Shown piece by piece: positions 9,007 to 16,744 of a stretch of DNA of 64,000 bases. The notes beneath the pieces were generated by a model. That model had not been told where the DNA came from. It was given only the letters and a program-made list of their open reading frames with translations, and ran no database searches. This stretch comes from UBA3700 sp963592135 (GTDB taxonomy: Bacteria; Bacillota; Clostridia; Christensenellales; UBA3700). The position numbers and the translations under genes were made by a program. The stretch is taken from assembly GCA_963592135.1 (NCBI GenBank), contig CAVAVP010000035.1:1-64000 (forward strand). The letters are read 5' to 3'. Positions within the stretch are counted from its first letter, which is position 1; the number at the start of each line of letters is the position of its first letter.

Positions 9007-9643
9007 ATTTAGTTCCGTATAATCTATCTCCGGCATCTCCGAGCCCTGGAAGTATGTAGAAGTTCTCATTTAATTCTCTATCTAAAGTAGATAAAAATAC
9101 TTTTACTTCAGGATGAGTTTCAGCAACTTTTGCAACACCTACTGGGGCCCCAATAATACTCATCAAAGTAATGTCTTTGCAGCCACGAATTTTTAATTCC
9201 TGAATAGCATCACAAGCAGATCCCCCTGTTGCAAGCATAGGATCAATAAGGATAACTTTCATTTTTTCAATACCATCTGGAAGTTTGCAATAATAAGATA
9301 CGGGAGTAGCAGTTTTTTCGTCTCTATACATACCAATATGCCCAACTTTGGCAGTAGGAAGAAGAGTATGAATACCATTAACCATACCAAGACCTGCACG
9401 TAAAATAGGAACAAGTGCAATAGATTTTTCAACTATACGCTCTTGTGTGCATTTTTCAAGTGGAGTTTCAACTTCAACCATATGAGTAGGAACATCTTTT
9501 AATACTTCATAGGCCATAATGGTTGTAATTTCTTCAATTAATTCTCTAAAATCCTTCATTCCGGTATTTTTGTCTCTTAAAATAGAAACTTTATGACGAA
9601 TTAAAGGATGATCAAAAATCATAACATTTTTATAATCTTTCAT
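9005..9643 (-). CDS. upp: Uracil phosphoribosyltransferase (first copy)
   Basis: This enzyme converts uracil and PRPP to UMP in pyrimidine salvage. The 212-residue chain has the PRPP motif IDPMLATGGSACDA (about 132-145) and the canonical uracil-binding C-terminal loop YILPGLGDAGDRLYGT. FDHPLIRHKVSILRDK lies at the N-terminus. The start follows AGAGGT by a normal spacing. A strong promoter lies just upstream and a bidirectional terminator follows, so it is monocistronic. A second Upp with an altered C-terminal loop lies 7 kb away. This copy is the conventional one. Confidence 0.96.
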   Translation of the reverse strand: MKDYKNVMIFDHPLIRHKVSILRDKNTGMKDFRELIEEITTIMAYEVLKDVPTHMVEVETPLEKCTQERIVEKSIALVPILRAGLGMVNGIHTLLPTAKVGHIGMYRDEKTATPVSYYCKLPDGIEKMKVILIDPMLATGGSACDAIQELKIRGCKDITLMSIIGAPVGVAKVAETHPEVKVFLSTLDRELNENFYILPGLGDAGDRLYGTK

Positions 9644-9675
9644 ATGATACCTCTGTTAAATTATTTTCCTTAATA

Positions 9676-9704
9676 ATTATACTAATGTAGGGAAAAGTTA
9701 ACAA
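9676..9704 (-). promoter_or_regulatory. Promoter of upp
   Basis: On the minus strand TTGTTA (9704-9699), a 17-bp spacer and TATAAT (9681-9676), followed by a leader of about 25 nt. Confidence 0.75.
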
Positions 9705-9763
9705 GATAAATAATTTTCAAAAAAATCCTTAAACAAGGAAAATATACAAAAATATTCAAATAT

Positions 9764-9802
9764 TACGCATAATTATTCGTATATATTCATAATTTTTTGT
9801 AT
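9764..9802 (+). promoter_or_regulatory. Tandem ARG-box-like palindromes upstream of the amino-acid ABC operon
   Basis: An 18-bp near-perfect palindrome occupies 9764-9781 (TACGCATAATTATTCGTA). A second 18-bp weaker imperfect palindrome occupies 9785-9802, with 3 bp between them. Size, AT core and spacing resemble paired ArgR operator boxes. They lie about 36 bp upstream of the -35. The assignment to ArgR is inference, since no argR gene is in the window. Confidence 0.4.
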
Positions 9803-9837
9803 AAAAAGCTCTTTTTACATTTTTTATAAAAAATAAA

Positions 9838-9866
9838 TTGCCAAATTAAAAATATAGTAGTTTAAT
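9838..9866 (+). promoter_or_regulatory. Promoter of the amino-acid ABC operon
   Basis: TTGCCA (9838-9843), a 17-bp spacer and TTTAAT (9861-9866). CGGAGGA precedes the ATG at 9901. Confidence 0.55.
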
Positions 9867-9900
9867 AAGTGTATAAAAATTAAATCGGAGGATTTTAAAA

Positions 9901-10746
9901 ATGAAAAAGACAATATTAACAATTTTAGTTGTTTCAATTTTAGTTGTTTCATGCGTGCTAGGTATTGCATGTTCAAAAGAAAGTAAATATATAATAGGTA
10001 CACAATCAGGAACTACTGGACAATACTATATTGCAGGAGATGTAGATTGGGGATATGATGGATTCTCAAATGTTAAGTGTTCAGCTTATACAAATGCTGG
10101 ACTTGCTGTTAATGATATGAAAAATGGTAATGTAAATGCAGTTTGCATTGACTCAGCTCCAGCAGATTTCTTAGTAAAATCTATTGAAGGCATAAAAGTT
10201 ATAGATATTCCTCTAACAGATGAAGAATATGCTTTTGGTGTAGATAAAGCTCAAGCTGATTTATTAACATCAATTAATGAAATTTTAGCTTCATCTGAGT
10301 TTGCAGCAGCAAAAGAGACTATAATGAACAAATATTTTAATGGTGCAAGTGTTGAAGGAATTACAGCATTAACAACAGCAGATGCTTCTAAAAAGGATAA
10401 GCAACTAGTAGTTGCAACAAATGCAGAATTTGCTCCATTTGAATATAAGATTGGTGATAAGTTTGCGGGAATTGATATGGAAATTGCTGCATATATTGCA
10501 AATAAGTTAGGAATGGAATTAGTAATTTTAGATATGGAATTTGACTCAGTTGTAACATCTGTTGGTACTAATAGTATAGATGTTGGAATGGCAGGTTTAA
10601 CAGTAAATGAAACTCGTAAACAATCTGTTAACTTTACAAGTACATATTATACAGCTTCACAAAAGTTGGTAGTTTTAGCTTCTGATACAAGTTATGACAA
10701 TTGTAAAACAGCAGCTGATGTAGAAGCAGTTATTAAATCAAAATAA
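9901..10746 (+). CDS. Amino-acid ABC transporter substrate-binding lipoprotein, circularly permuted
   Basis: This 281-residue binding protein of a polar amino-acid importer has a signal peptide with lipobox-like cysteines at 18 and 24. Its halves are in reversed order. Residues about 30-150 hold the normally C-terminal part: IGTQSGTTGQYYIAG, then IDSAPADFLV, then PLTDEEYAFGV, and a final helix ending MNKYFNG. After a Thr/Ala/Lys linker, residues 167-281 hold the normally N-terminal part: LVVATNAEFAPFEY, GLTVNETRKQSVNF and YYTASQKLVV, ending TAADVEAVIKSK. Joining the C-terminus to residue 30 restores the canonical junction. Ligand-type Arg and Asp residues are kept. It leads an importer operon, and the substrate may be arginine or another polar amino acid. 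Confidence 0.88.
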   Translation: MKKTILTILVVSILVVSCVLGIACSKESKYIIGTQSGTTGQYYIAGDVDWGYDGFSNVKCSAYTNAGLAVNDMKNGNVNAVCIDSAPADFLVKSIEGIKVIDIPLTDEEYAFGVDKAQADLLTSINEILASSEFAAAKETIMNKYFNGASVEGITALTTADASKKDKQLVVATNAEFAPFEYKIGDKFAGIDMEIAAYIANKLGMELVILDMEFDSVVTSVGTNSIDVGMAGLTVNETRKQSVNFTSTYYTASQKLVVLASDTSYDNCKTAADVEAVIKSK

Positions 10747-10749
10747 TTT

Positions 10750-11475
10750 ATGAATTTTTTAATTAGCGCAACCCAGTGGGATTTGTTTTGGAAGCAGTTT
10801 GCTATAAATGGTGCTTATAGAACAGTTCTAGATGGGTTGCAAGTAACATTAGAAATTGCCGTCTTCGGCTTGATTATAGGTATCGTTATAGGTACCTTAA
10901 TTGCCGTTGTAAAGGTAATTCCATCGAACAATTGGGTTAGCAAAGTATTAAAAACTTTAGCGGATATTTATGTAGGAATATTTAGAGGAACTCCGATGGT
11001 GGTTCAACTTCTTATTGGCTACTTTGTTCTATTCCCAGCTTTAGGCATAAAGGGAATAACAAATTTAAATGTTATATCTGCTATTGTTATTTTCGGAATG
11101 AATTCGGGAGCATATGTATCTGAGATAATGAGATCTGGAATACAGTCAGTTGATTCAGGTCAATTAGAAGCCGCAAGAGCTCTAGGATTACCTTTTGGTA
11201 CTTCTATGCTAAAGGTTGTAATTCCCCAAGCTGTTAAAAATATTTTGCCAACTTTGGGAAACGAATTTATTTCCTTAGTAAAGGAAACTTCAGTTGTATC
11301 ATTTATTGCTGTTGTAGATTTAACAAAAGCATTTAAGCAAATAGGTGATGCAAACTATTCTTATATGGTTCCTTATTTAATGTTGGCATTAGTATATCTT
11401 GTGCTTGTATATCTAATTACGCTTATTGTTAAATTATTAGAAAGGAGGATGAAAAAGAGTGATAGAAGAAATTGA
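10750..11475 (+). CDS. Amino-acid ABC transporter permease (HisM/GlnP type)
   Basis: A 241-residue inner-membrane permease of the His/Glu/Gln/Arg family with about five transmembrane helices. GLQVTLEIAVFGLIIG begins the core. FRGTPMVVQLL (about 77-87) is typical of the family. EAARALGLPFGTSMLKVV (about 139-156) contains the EAA loop that contacts the ATPase. It starts 3 bp after the binding-protein gene with no clear Shine-Dalgarno, so translational coupling is likely. Its last 17 bases overlap the ATPase gene. Confidence 0.94.
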   Translation: MNFLISATQWDLFWKQFAINGAYRTVLDGLQVTLEIAVFGLIIGIVIGTLIAVVKVIPSNNWVSKVLKTLADIYVGIFRGTPMVVQLLIGYFVLFPALGIKGITNLNVISAIVIFGMNSGAYVSEIMRSGIQSVDSGQLEAARALGLPFGTSMLKVVIPQAVKNILPTLGNEFISLVKETSVVSFIAVVDLTKAFKQIGDANYSYMVPYLMLALVYLVLVYLITLIVKLLERRMKKSDRRN

Positions 11476-12313
11476 TTTAGAAAAAATTGAAGACAATACT
11501 CCAATCATCTTCGTAAAAGGTTTAATAAAAAGTTTTGGAAAGTTAAATGTTTTGAAGGGAATAGATTTGGATGTTTATCAGGGTGAGAAAATTGCAATTA
11601 TTGGACCTTCAGGTTCTGGCAAATCTACATTCTTAAGATGTTTAAATTGTCTAGAAGATCCAAATGGAGGCTCTATCGTTTTTGATGGTGACAATATTGT
11701 AGATGTTAAAGTAGATATAAACAAACATAGAGAAAATATAGGAATGGTATTCCAACATTTTAATCTATTTAATAATCTAACAGTTAAAGAAAATATAATG
11801 TTAGCACCAGTAACTTTAGCCAAGAAGAAAAATAAGAAAAATTTTTGGATTAAGTTATATAACAAGACCTTTAAAAAGAATGTGCCTTTATATAATGTGC
11901 CACCTATAAAGGAAGCTAAAAAAGAGGCCGAAGAAAATGCATTAAAACTTTTAGAGAGAATAGATTTAAAAGACAAGGCTGATGTTTATCCATCTACATT
12001 ATCTGGTGGTCAAAAACAAAGAATAGCCATAGTAAGAGCTCTTGCTATGAATCCAAAGGTTATGCTTTTTGATGAACCTACATCGGCTTTAGATCCTGAA
12101 ATGGTAGGTGAGGTGCTAGACCTTATAAAAGAAGTAGCAGACTCTGGTATGACAATGCTTATTGTTACCCACGAAATGGGATTTGCAAAAAATGTGGCTT
12201 CTAAAGTGCTATTCATGGACGAGGGTGTTATAAAGGAACAAGGAACACCACAAGAAATTTTTGAAAAACCAGAAAGTTCAAGACTTCAAGAATTCTTAAA
12301 GAAAGTTTTGTAA
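11459..12313 (+). CDS. Amino-acid ABC transporter ATP-binding protein with lysine-rich insert
   Basis: The ATPase of the importer has Walker A GPSGSGKST, Q-loop VFQHFNLFNN, signature LSGGQKQR, Walker B VMLFDEPTSALD and switch His in VTHEMG. The GTG start at 11459 is chosen because AAAGGAGG lies about 10 bp before it inside the permease gene. At 284 residues it is about 40 longer than usual. The extra material is a Lys-, Asn- and aromatic-rich segment at about 120-155, between the Q-loop helix and the signature subdomain, starting KKKNKKNFWIKLYNK. The insert could contact membrane or partner, but its role is unknown. A terminator follows. Confidence 0.94.
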   Translation: MIEEIDLEKIEDNTPIIFVKGLIKSFGKLNVLKGIDLDVYQGEKIAIIGPSGSGKSTFLRCLNCLEDPNGGSIVFDGDNIVDVKVDINKHRENIGMVFQHFNLFNNLTVKENIMLAPVTLAKKKNKKNFWIKLYNKTFKKNVPLYNVPPIKEAKKEAEENALKLLERIDLKDKADVYPSTLSGGQKQRIAIVRALAMNPKVMLFDEPTSALDPEMVGEVLDLIKEVADSGMTMLIVTHEMGFAKNVASKVLFMDEGVIKEQGTPQEIFEKPESSRLQEFLKKVL

Positions 12314-12340
12314 AATTTAAAACACAAAAAATAAAGGAAG

Positions 12341-12370
12341 GCGTAAATTGTATGATTTATGCTTTTTTTT
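12341..12370 (+). terminator. Terminator after the amino-acid ABC operon
   Basis: GCGTAAAT (12341-12348) pairs with ATTTATGC (12355-12362), followed by eight T residues. Confidence 0.85.
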
Positions 12371-12457
12371 ATATCAAAAATTGACAAAAATTAAGAATTT
12401 TATCAAAAAAAGCAAAGTAAAACTGCAAAAAAAAGCAAAATTGTATTGAAACAAAAG

Positions 12458-13748
12458 ATGGATAATTATTATAGAAGAATGGTAGATGACATATTAGATT
12501 TAAAACTTCGTGCTTTCGGGGCAGTAAATATTGTAGGTCCTAAATGGTGTGGAAAAACATGTACTGCATTGCAAAAGACAAAAAGTAAGTTGGTGCTTTA
12601 AAAAGATCCTAATAAAGAAGGATTAATTTACACGGCTAAGATAAAACCATCTTTACTACTTAATAGAGAGAAGCCAAAACTTATTGATGAATGGCAAGAT
12701 GCTTCAACCTCATGGGATGCTGTTAGGTCTTATTGTGATGAGTATCATGGGCAGGGACATTTTATTCTTACTGGTTCAACTTCTAAAAAAGTAGAGACAA
12801 GTCATTCTGGAACTGGAAGAATTTCTACTATGAAAATGTATCCGATGAGTTTATATGAGTCAAAAGAATCTAATAGGCAAATTTCTATAATGGACTTGTT
12901 TGATAAAAAAAGAAAATCTTGAAAACGGTTGTAAATCTAATATGAAAATAGAAGATATTATATATGCTTCATGTCGTGGTGGATGGCCGGAAAGTGTTTT
13001 AATGAATGATAAGGAAGCAGGACTTTTAATTCCAAAAAATTATTTTGAACAAATATATAAAAAAGATATTTTTAGTATAGATAATATTAAGAGAAATTCT
13101 CAAACAAAGTAAGCCTTACTGAAGAGTTGCGCAAGAAATATTTCTACATTAGCAAAAAATACATCAATTCTAGAAGAAGTTAATACTGCAAATAAAATAA
13201 GCGACGTTACTCTTGCTGATTATATAGATATTCTTGAAAAACTATATATAGTAGAGGATATTTATGGGTGGCGCCCAGAAATTAGGAGCAAGAGTGCCAT
13301 GAGAAGTAGTAGAGCAAGAGAGTTTGTAGGCCCTTCAATTGCTGTTGCTGCTCAAGGCGGTTCTCCAAAACTTTATGAAAAAGATTTAAAGTCGTTTGGA
13401 TTTATTTTTGAAACATTATATATAAGGGATTTAAAAACATATTCACGTGCATTAAATGGTGAAGTTTCTTATTATCATGATAATTTAGGATTAGAATGCG
13501 ATTGTGTATTACACTTAGAAGACTCAAGATACGCCTTAATAGAATTTAAATTAGGTAGTTTCGAAATAGATGAAAGGGCAGCTCATTTAAATGAGATAGA
13601 AAAATTAATTAATATACATAACAAAGAATCTAAAAATCAAATAAGGACGCCTGATTTAAAGATTGTAATGACAGGATATCCTTATGGCTACAAAAGAGAA
13701 GATGGAGTTTTTGTAATACCAATAGGGTGTTTAAAAATTAAATTATAA
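12458..13748 (+). pseudogene. Decayed AAA-type ATPase with DUF4143 C-terminus
   Basis: The three reading pieces together spell one ATPase of about 430 residues. An N-terminal P-loop reads GPKWCGKTCTA, followed by LIDEWQDA (Walker B), ILTGSTSKK and the YPMSLYES motif typical of these proteins. The C-terminal DUF4143 part includes ARNISTLAKNTSI, CDCVLH and LIEFKLGS. It is broken by an in-frame TAA at 12599, a frameshift at the A-run 12904-12910 (one A too many), and a TAA at 13110. Intact relatives are of uncertain function, often patchily distributed. Its end overlaps the 3' end of the DUF523 gene by six bases. The frameshift alone could be a homopolymer sequencing error, but the two stops argue for real decay. 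Confidence 0.88.
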
Positions 13749-14159
13749 TTCTTCGTCTGTAATTACCTTAAATCCATTATCTAAAAGCAGTTGAGCAGTA
13801 ATTCCATTGCCAGGGATTTTATTTCCACTAAAAGTTCCATCATAAATTAAGCCTTTTCCGCAAGAAGGGCTCTTTGCTTTTAAAACTGCAAACTTAACAT
13901 TATTATCCTTGGCCAATTTTAAGGCGTTTTCTGCGCCTTTTTTATATTCTTCAGTAATGTCTACGCCTTTTGATGAAATAACCTTTCCTTTGACAATTTC
14001 GCCTGGATCTCTTGGCGTTGGAAGTCCGCCGTCTTGTTCAGGGCAAATTGGAATAATATTATAATCTTTAGATAAATCTAAAACTTTATCACATTTACAA
14101 TTATCACCTTTATATCTGCAGTTATATCCTAATAAACATTTACTAACTAATATATTCAT
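13743..14159 (-). CDS. DUF523 family protein, candidate thiouracil desulfurase (TudS-like)
   Basis: A 138-residue cysteine-rich protein of the DUF523 family. Conserved motifs are KCLLGYNCRYKG (C8, C14), PICPEQDGGLPTPR (C39, E41) and AKSPSCGKG (C100). A characterised DUF523 member, TudS, is a [4Fe-4S] enzyme turning 2-thiouracil into uracil. C8, C39 and C100 are candidate cluster ligands here. The gene lies behind pyrR and uraA on the same strand, next to uracil salvage, which supports a thiopyrimidine role. A terminator hairpin separates it from uraA, so expression may be by readthrough or a weak own promoter (TATAAT directly upstream). AGAGG precedes the ATG. The exact substrate remains inferred. 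Confidence 0.78.
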   Translation of the reverse strand: MNILVSKCLLGYNCRYKGDNCKCDKVLDLSKDYNIIPICPEQDGGLPTPRDPGEIVKGKVISSKGVDITEEYKKGAENALKLAKDNNVKFAVLKAKSPSCGKGLIYDGTFSGNKIPGNGITAQLLLDNGFKVITDEEL

Positions 14160-14183
14160 TTTTGTACCTCTTTAGATTATTAT

Positions 14184-14215
14184 AAAAAAAACCGACCATT
14201 TATTCAAATGGCCGG
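14184..14215 (-). terminator. Terminator after uraA
   Basis: On the minus strand CCGGCCATTT pairs with AAATGGTCGG around a 4-nt loop, followed by eight T residues. It sits between uraA and the DUF523 gene. Confidence 0.85.
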
Positions 14216-14237
14216 AAAGATTTTTATAATTTATAAA

Positions 14238-15701
14238 TTACTCTTGACTTGGAGTTTCTTCTGTTTTTGGTTTAGAATCTTCAGCAATAGTAACTTTTGC
14301 ATCTACTGGAACATCTTTTGCAGATTCAGCGGCAGCAGATAATCCATCAATAGAATCTTCATTCTTGTTTGTCTTGAAGTTAGCAATTAAGTTTGTAAGA
14401 ATACCAACAATCATCGCAACAGCTAATGATGTAACTGTTATTTTACCAAATTGTAATTCTAGGCCACCAATACCGCAAACTAGGATAGAAGCTACAACAA
14501 ATAAATTCTTGTTATCCCCTAAATCTACTTTCTTTAGCATTTGTAAACCTGATACGGCGATGAAACCATATAAAGCGATACAAGCACCACCCATTACACA
14601 TTTTGGAATAGAGTTAATTAAAGCTATAAATGGCGATACGAATGAAAGTAATATACAACCAACGGCAGCTGTGAATATTGAAACAATTGAAGCATTTCCT
14701 GTGATAGCAACACAGCCAATTGATTCACCATAAGTTGTATTAGCGGCACCACCAAAAAAACCACCAACGATAGAACCTACGCCATCACCAAGTAATGTTT
14801 TGTCTAGGCCTGGATCAGTAATTAAATCTTTCTCAATAACGCTAGATAAGTTCTTGTGGTCTGCAACGTGTTGAGCAAGTTCAACAACGCCGATAGGAAT
14901 GAATATTATAGCAATTGAAGCGATTGCGGCGCCATCTATATGAGAAGCTTCTGGATGTTGAATTGCCATAAGAAATGTGAACTTAGGATAATCTAAGATA
15001 CTTGTAAACTTAAATGGAGCTAATGCTTTAAATGAGTCAAAACTTAAAATTTGCATATATTCAACATTTGCTGCCATTCCAATAAGAGTAAATATAAGGG
15101 CTAATAAGTAGCCTGTACCAATACCAACGATGAAAGGTATTAATTTAATTGTTTTTCCGCCTCTTATTGAAGCAATAACAATAATAGCAAAAGTAACTAA
15201 TGCGCAAAGTATAGATAATAAGTTGTAGTTGGATCCACCATTTGTCATAGCCCAAGAAGTTGCTGTTCCAGATAAAGATAATCCAATTAAAGCAACGATA
15301 GGTCCAATAATAACTGGAGGAAGAAGTTTGTTAACCCATTTAGAACCAACGAACTTTATAATTAAAGCCATAACTACATAAACAAGTCCTGCAAAAGTAA
15401 TACCAATAATTACACCCCAGTACCCATAACCTGAACCTAATGTGGCAGCATATGCACCTAAGAAAGTGAAAGAACTTCCTAAGAATACTGGACTTCTACC
15501 TTTTGTAAATAGGATGTAAACTATAGTGCCAAATCCTGCACCACATAAAGCAGCCGCTGCATCAAAAACACAAGTTGAGTATGTGCTCATGATTATAGGA
15601 ACAAGAAGAGTTGCTGCCATGATTGCAATCATTTGTTGAAAAGCAAATACGATTGTTTCGCCAAAAGGTGGCTTGTCTTGAATGTTGTAAGTTAATTTCA
15701 T
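14238..15701 (-). CDS. uraA: Uracil permease (NCS2 / UraA type)
   Basis: This 487-residue NCS2-family transporter imports uracil with protons. About 14 membrane segments are visible. PVFLGSSFTFLGAYA (about 71-85) and IGVVELAQHVADHKN (about 270-284) match the NCS2 substrate-binding helices, and a GGxxxTTYGESIGC-type segment is present near 315-329. The final 40 or so residues form an acidic, Ala/Ser-rich hydrophilic tail not usual for the family. The pyrR gene lies 35 bp upstream on the same strand, so expression should follow the PyrR attenuator. A terminator follows directly. AGGAG precedes the ATG. Confidence 0.94.
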   Translation of the reverse strand: MKLTYNIQDKPPFGETIVFAFQQMIAIMAATLLVPIIMSTYSTCVFDAAAALCGAGFGTIVYILFTKGRSPVFLGSSFTFLGAYAATLGSGYGYWGVIIGITFAGLVYVVMALIIKFVGSKWVNKLLPPVIIGPIVALIGLSLSGTATSWAMTNGGSNYNLLSILCALVTFAIIVIASIRGGKTIKLIPFIVGIGTGYLLALIFTLIGMAANVEYMQILSFDSFKALAPFKFTSILDYPKFTFLMAIQHPEASHIDGAAIASIAIIFIPIGVVELAQHVADHKNLSSVIEKDLITDPGLDKTLLGDGVGSIVGGFFGGAANTTYGESIGCVAITGNASIVSIFTAAVGCILLSFVSPFIALINSIPKCVMGGACIALYGFIAVSGLQMLKKVDLGDNKNLFVVASILVCGIGGLELQFGKITVTSLAVAMIVGILTNLIANFKTNKNEDSIDGLSAAAESAKDVPVDAKVTIAEDSKPKTEETPSQE

Positions 15702-15736
15702 ATAAAATCTCCTTTTTATATATTATTTATTTTTCC

Positions 15737-16273
15737 TTATTCTTTATCCCAAAGTTCTACATTGGTTTTGCCATCAATAGATTTTAAATTAACAGCAATA
15801 AGTTCCTTTTTAGAAGTTGGAATATTCTTTCCAATAAAATCTCCTCTTATTGGAAGTTCTCTATGTCCCCTGTCTACAAGTACTGCAAGCATAATTCTAT
15901 TAGGTCTACCTTTTGAAAAAATTCCTTCAATAGCAGCTCTTATTGTTCTACCTGTAAAAATTACATCATCAACTAGGATAATATCCTTTCCCTGGATAGG
16001 GAACCCAAAGTCTGTTTGGTTTAGTACAGCATTGTCGTTAACAGTTGTTAAATCATCTCTGTAAAGGGAAATGTCTATTTGACCAGTAAGAACTTCTGTG
16101 TCCGCAAATTTTTTTATGTTAGCGGCGATTGTTTCAGAAAGAGGAACCCCTCTTGTTTTTATGCCTACTAATACAATATTGGATAAATCGCAATTTTCAA
16201 TAATTTCATGAGATAAGCGTTTCAATGCTTTATCGATTTCTATTTCAGTTAGTATTTCAGCCTTAAATCTCAT
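15737..16273 (-). CDS. pyrR: PyrR bifunctional regulator / uracil phosphoribosyltransferase
   Basis: A 178-residue protein that in Firmicutes binds pyr leader RNA when UMP is high and favours termination; it also has weak UPRT activity. The PRPP motif IILVDDVIFTGRT lies at about 98-110. LVGIKTRGVPL (35-45) and LVDRGHRELPIRGDFIGK (about 131-148) are PyrR-specific. It leads the pyrR-uraA unit and follows an attenuator-type leader. GGAG precedes the ATG. No de novo pyrimidine genes follow, so the controlled unit here is a salvage/uptake unit. Confidence 0.96.
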   Translation of the reverse strand: MRFKAEILTEIEIDKALKRLSHEIIENCDLSNIVLVGIKTRGVPLSETIAANIKKFADTEVLTGQIDISLYRDDLTTVNDNAVLNQTDFGFPIQGKDIILVDDVIFTGRTIRAAIEGIFSKGRPNRIMLAVLVDRGHRELPIRGDFIGKNIPTSKKELIAVNLKSIDGKTNVELWDKE

Positions 16274-16283
16274 GTTTTACTCC

Positions 16284-16390
16284 AAAAAAATAGTCCTGTT
16301 GTGATACAACAAGACTACAATAATTTACAAAGTCTACTTAATTATTATTGTCTTATTAATATCTCGTATTAATCTTAAAGACTATTTATT
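16284..16390 (-). promoter_or_regulatory. pyrR leader with attenuator hairpin
   Basis: On the minus strand the leader ends in a 12-bp terminator stem, TAGTCTTGTTGT with ACAACAGGACTA, followed by seven T residues, only 11 bp before pyrR. Upstream, GTAGACT (16337-16331) can pair with AGTCT inside the left arm of the terminator, giving an antiterminator. A further hairpin closes GTCTT with AAGAC around TTAATA...TATTAA, capped by CGAGA, a possible PyrR-binding stem-loop. The match to the published PyrR loop consensus is loose. Confidence 0.7.
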
Positions 16391-16396
16391 GTAGTT

Positions 16397-16425
16397 ATTC
16401 TACCACTCATAAAAAGTTAGAGCAA
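16397..16425 (-). promoter_or_regulatory. Promoter of the pyrR-uraA unit
   Basis: On the minus strand TTGCTC (16425-16420), a 17-bp spacer and TAGAAT (16402-16397), placing the transcript start near 16390. Confidence 0.65.
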
Positions 16426-16744
16426 GAAAAATATAATGGTATTAAGACAATGTTATGTAAAAAAAAATAATAGAAAGAGTGCTAAGTGAAAATCTTAGTT
16501 TTAGTAACTTATGTTCGAAAATTTGTAAATTGCTAAAGGCTAAGTTTAATGATTTAATAAAAATTAATGCGGATTTTACCAGGTTTTTAAAAAGGTGATG
16601 TGTAATTGTTTTTTAGTGTAAAAATTTAGCGAAATGAAAAATGGCAAAACTAGGTTTATTTAATTAACTTTGTTAAAAACTGTTATTGTTAAGAATATTT
16701 TTGTGTGATAAACTTATTGAGAAAGGAAAAAGGAGAAAGAAAAA
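16426..16744. other. Intergenic stretch before the second upp
   Basis: No gene of convincing length is visible on either strand. A small hairpin CTAAG...CTTAG occurs near 16480-16500. Possible weak promoter elements (TTGTTA at 16670 and 16686) lie before the second upp, but no good -10 can be fixed. The start codon of that gene is preceded by AAAGGAGAAAG. Confidence 0.4.

Noticed and set aside
12458..13748. TAA codons inside the ATPase gene as sign of stop-codon recoding
   Set aside because: TAA ends many intact genes in the window with normal lengths, and this gene also has a frameshift, so decay is the simpler explanation.
12900..13748. Two independent small genes at 12900-13112 and 13299-13748
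   Set aside because: They are successive pieces of one ATPase/DUF4143 protein in the same frame, split by a stop codon.
14365..14733. Plus-strand reading frame of 122 codons inside uraA
   Set aside because: It is antisense to a well-supported permease gene with no ribosome site or recognisable product.
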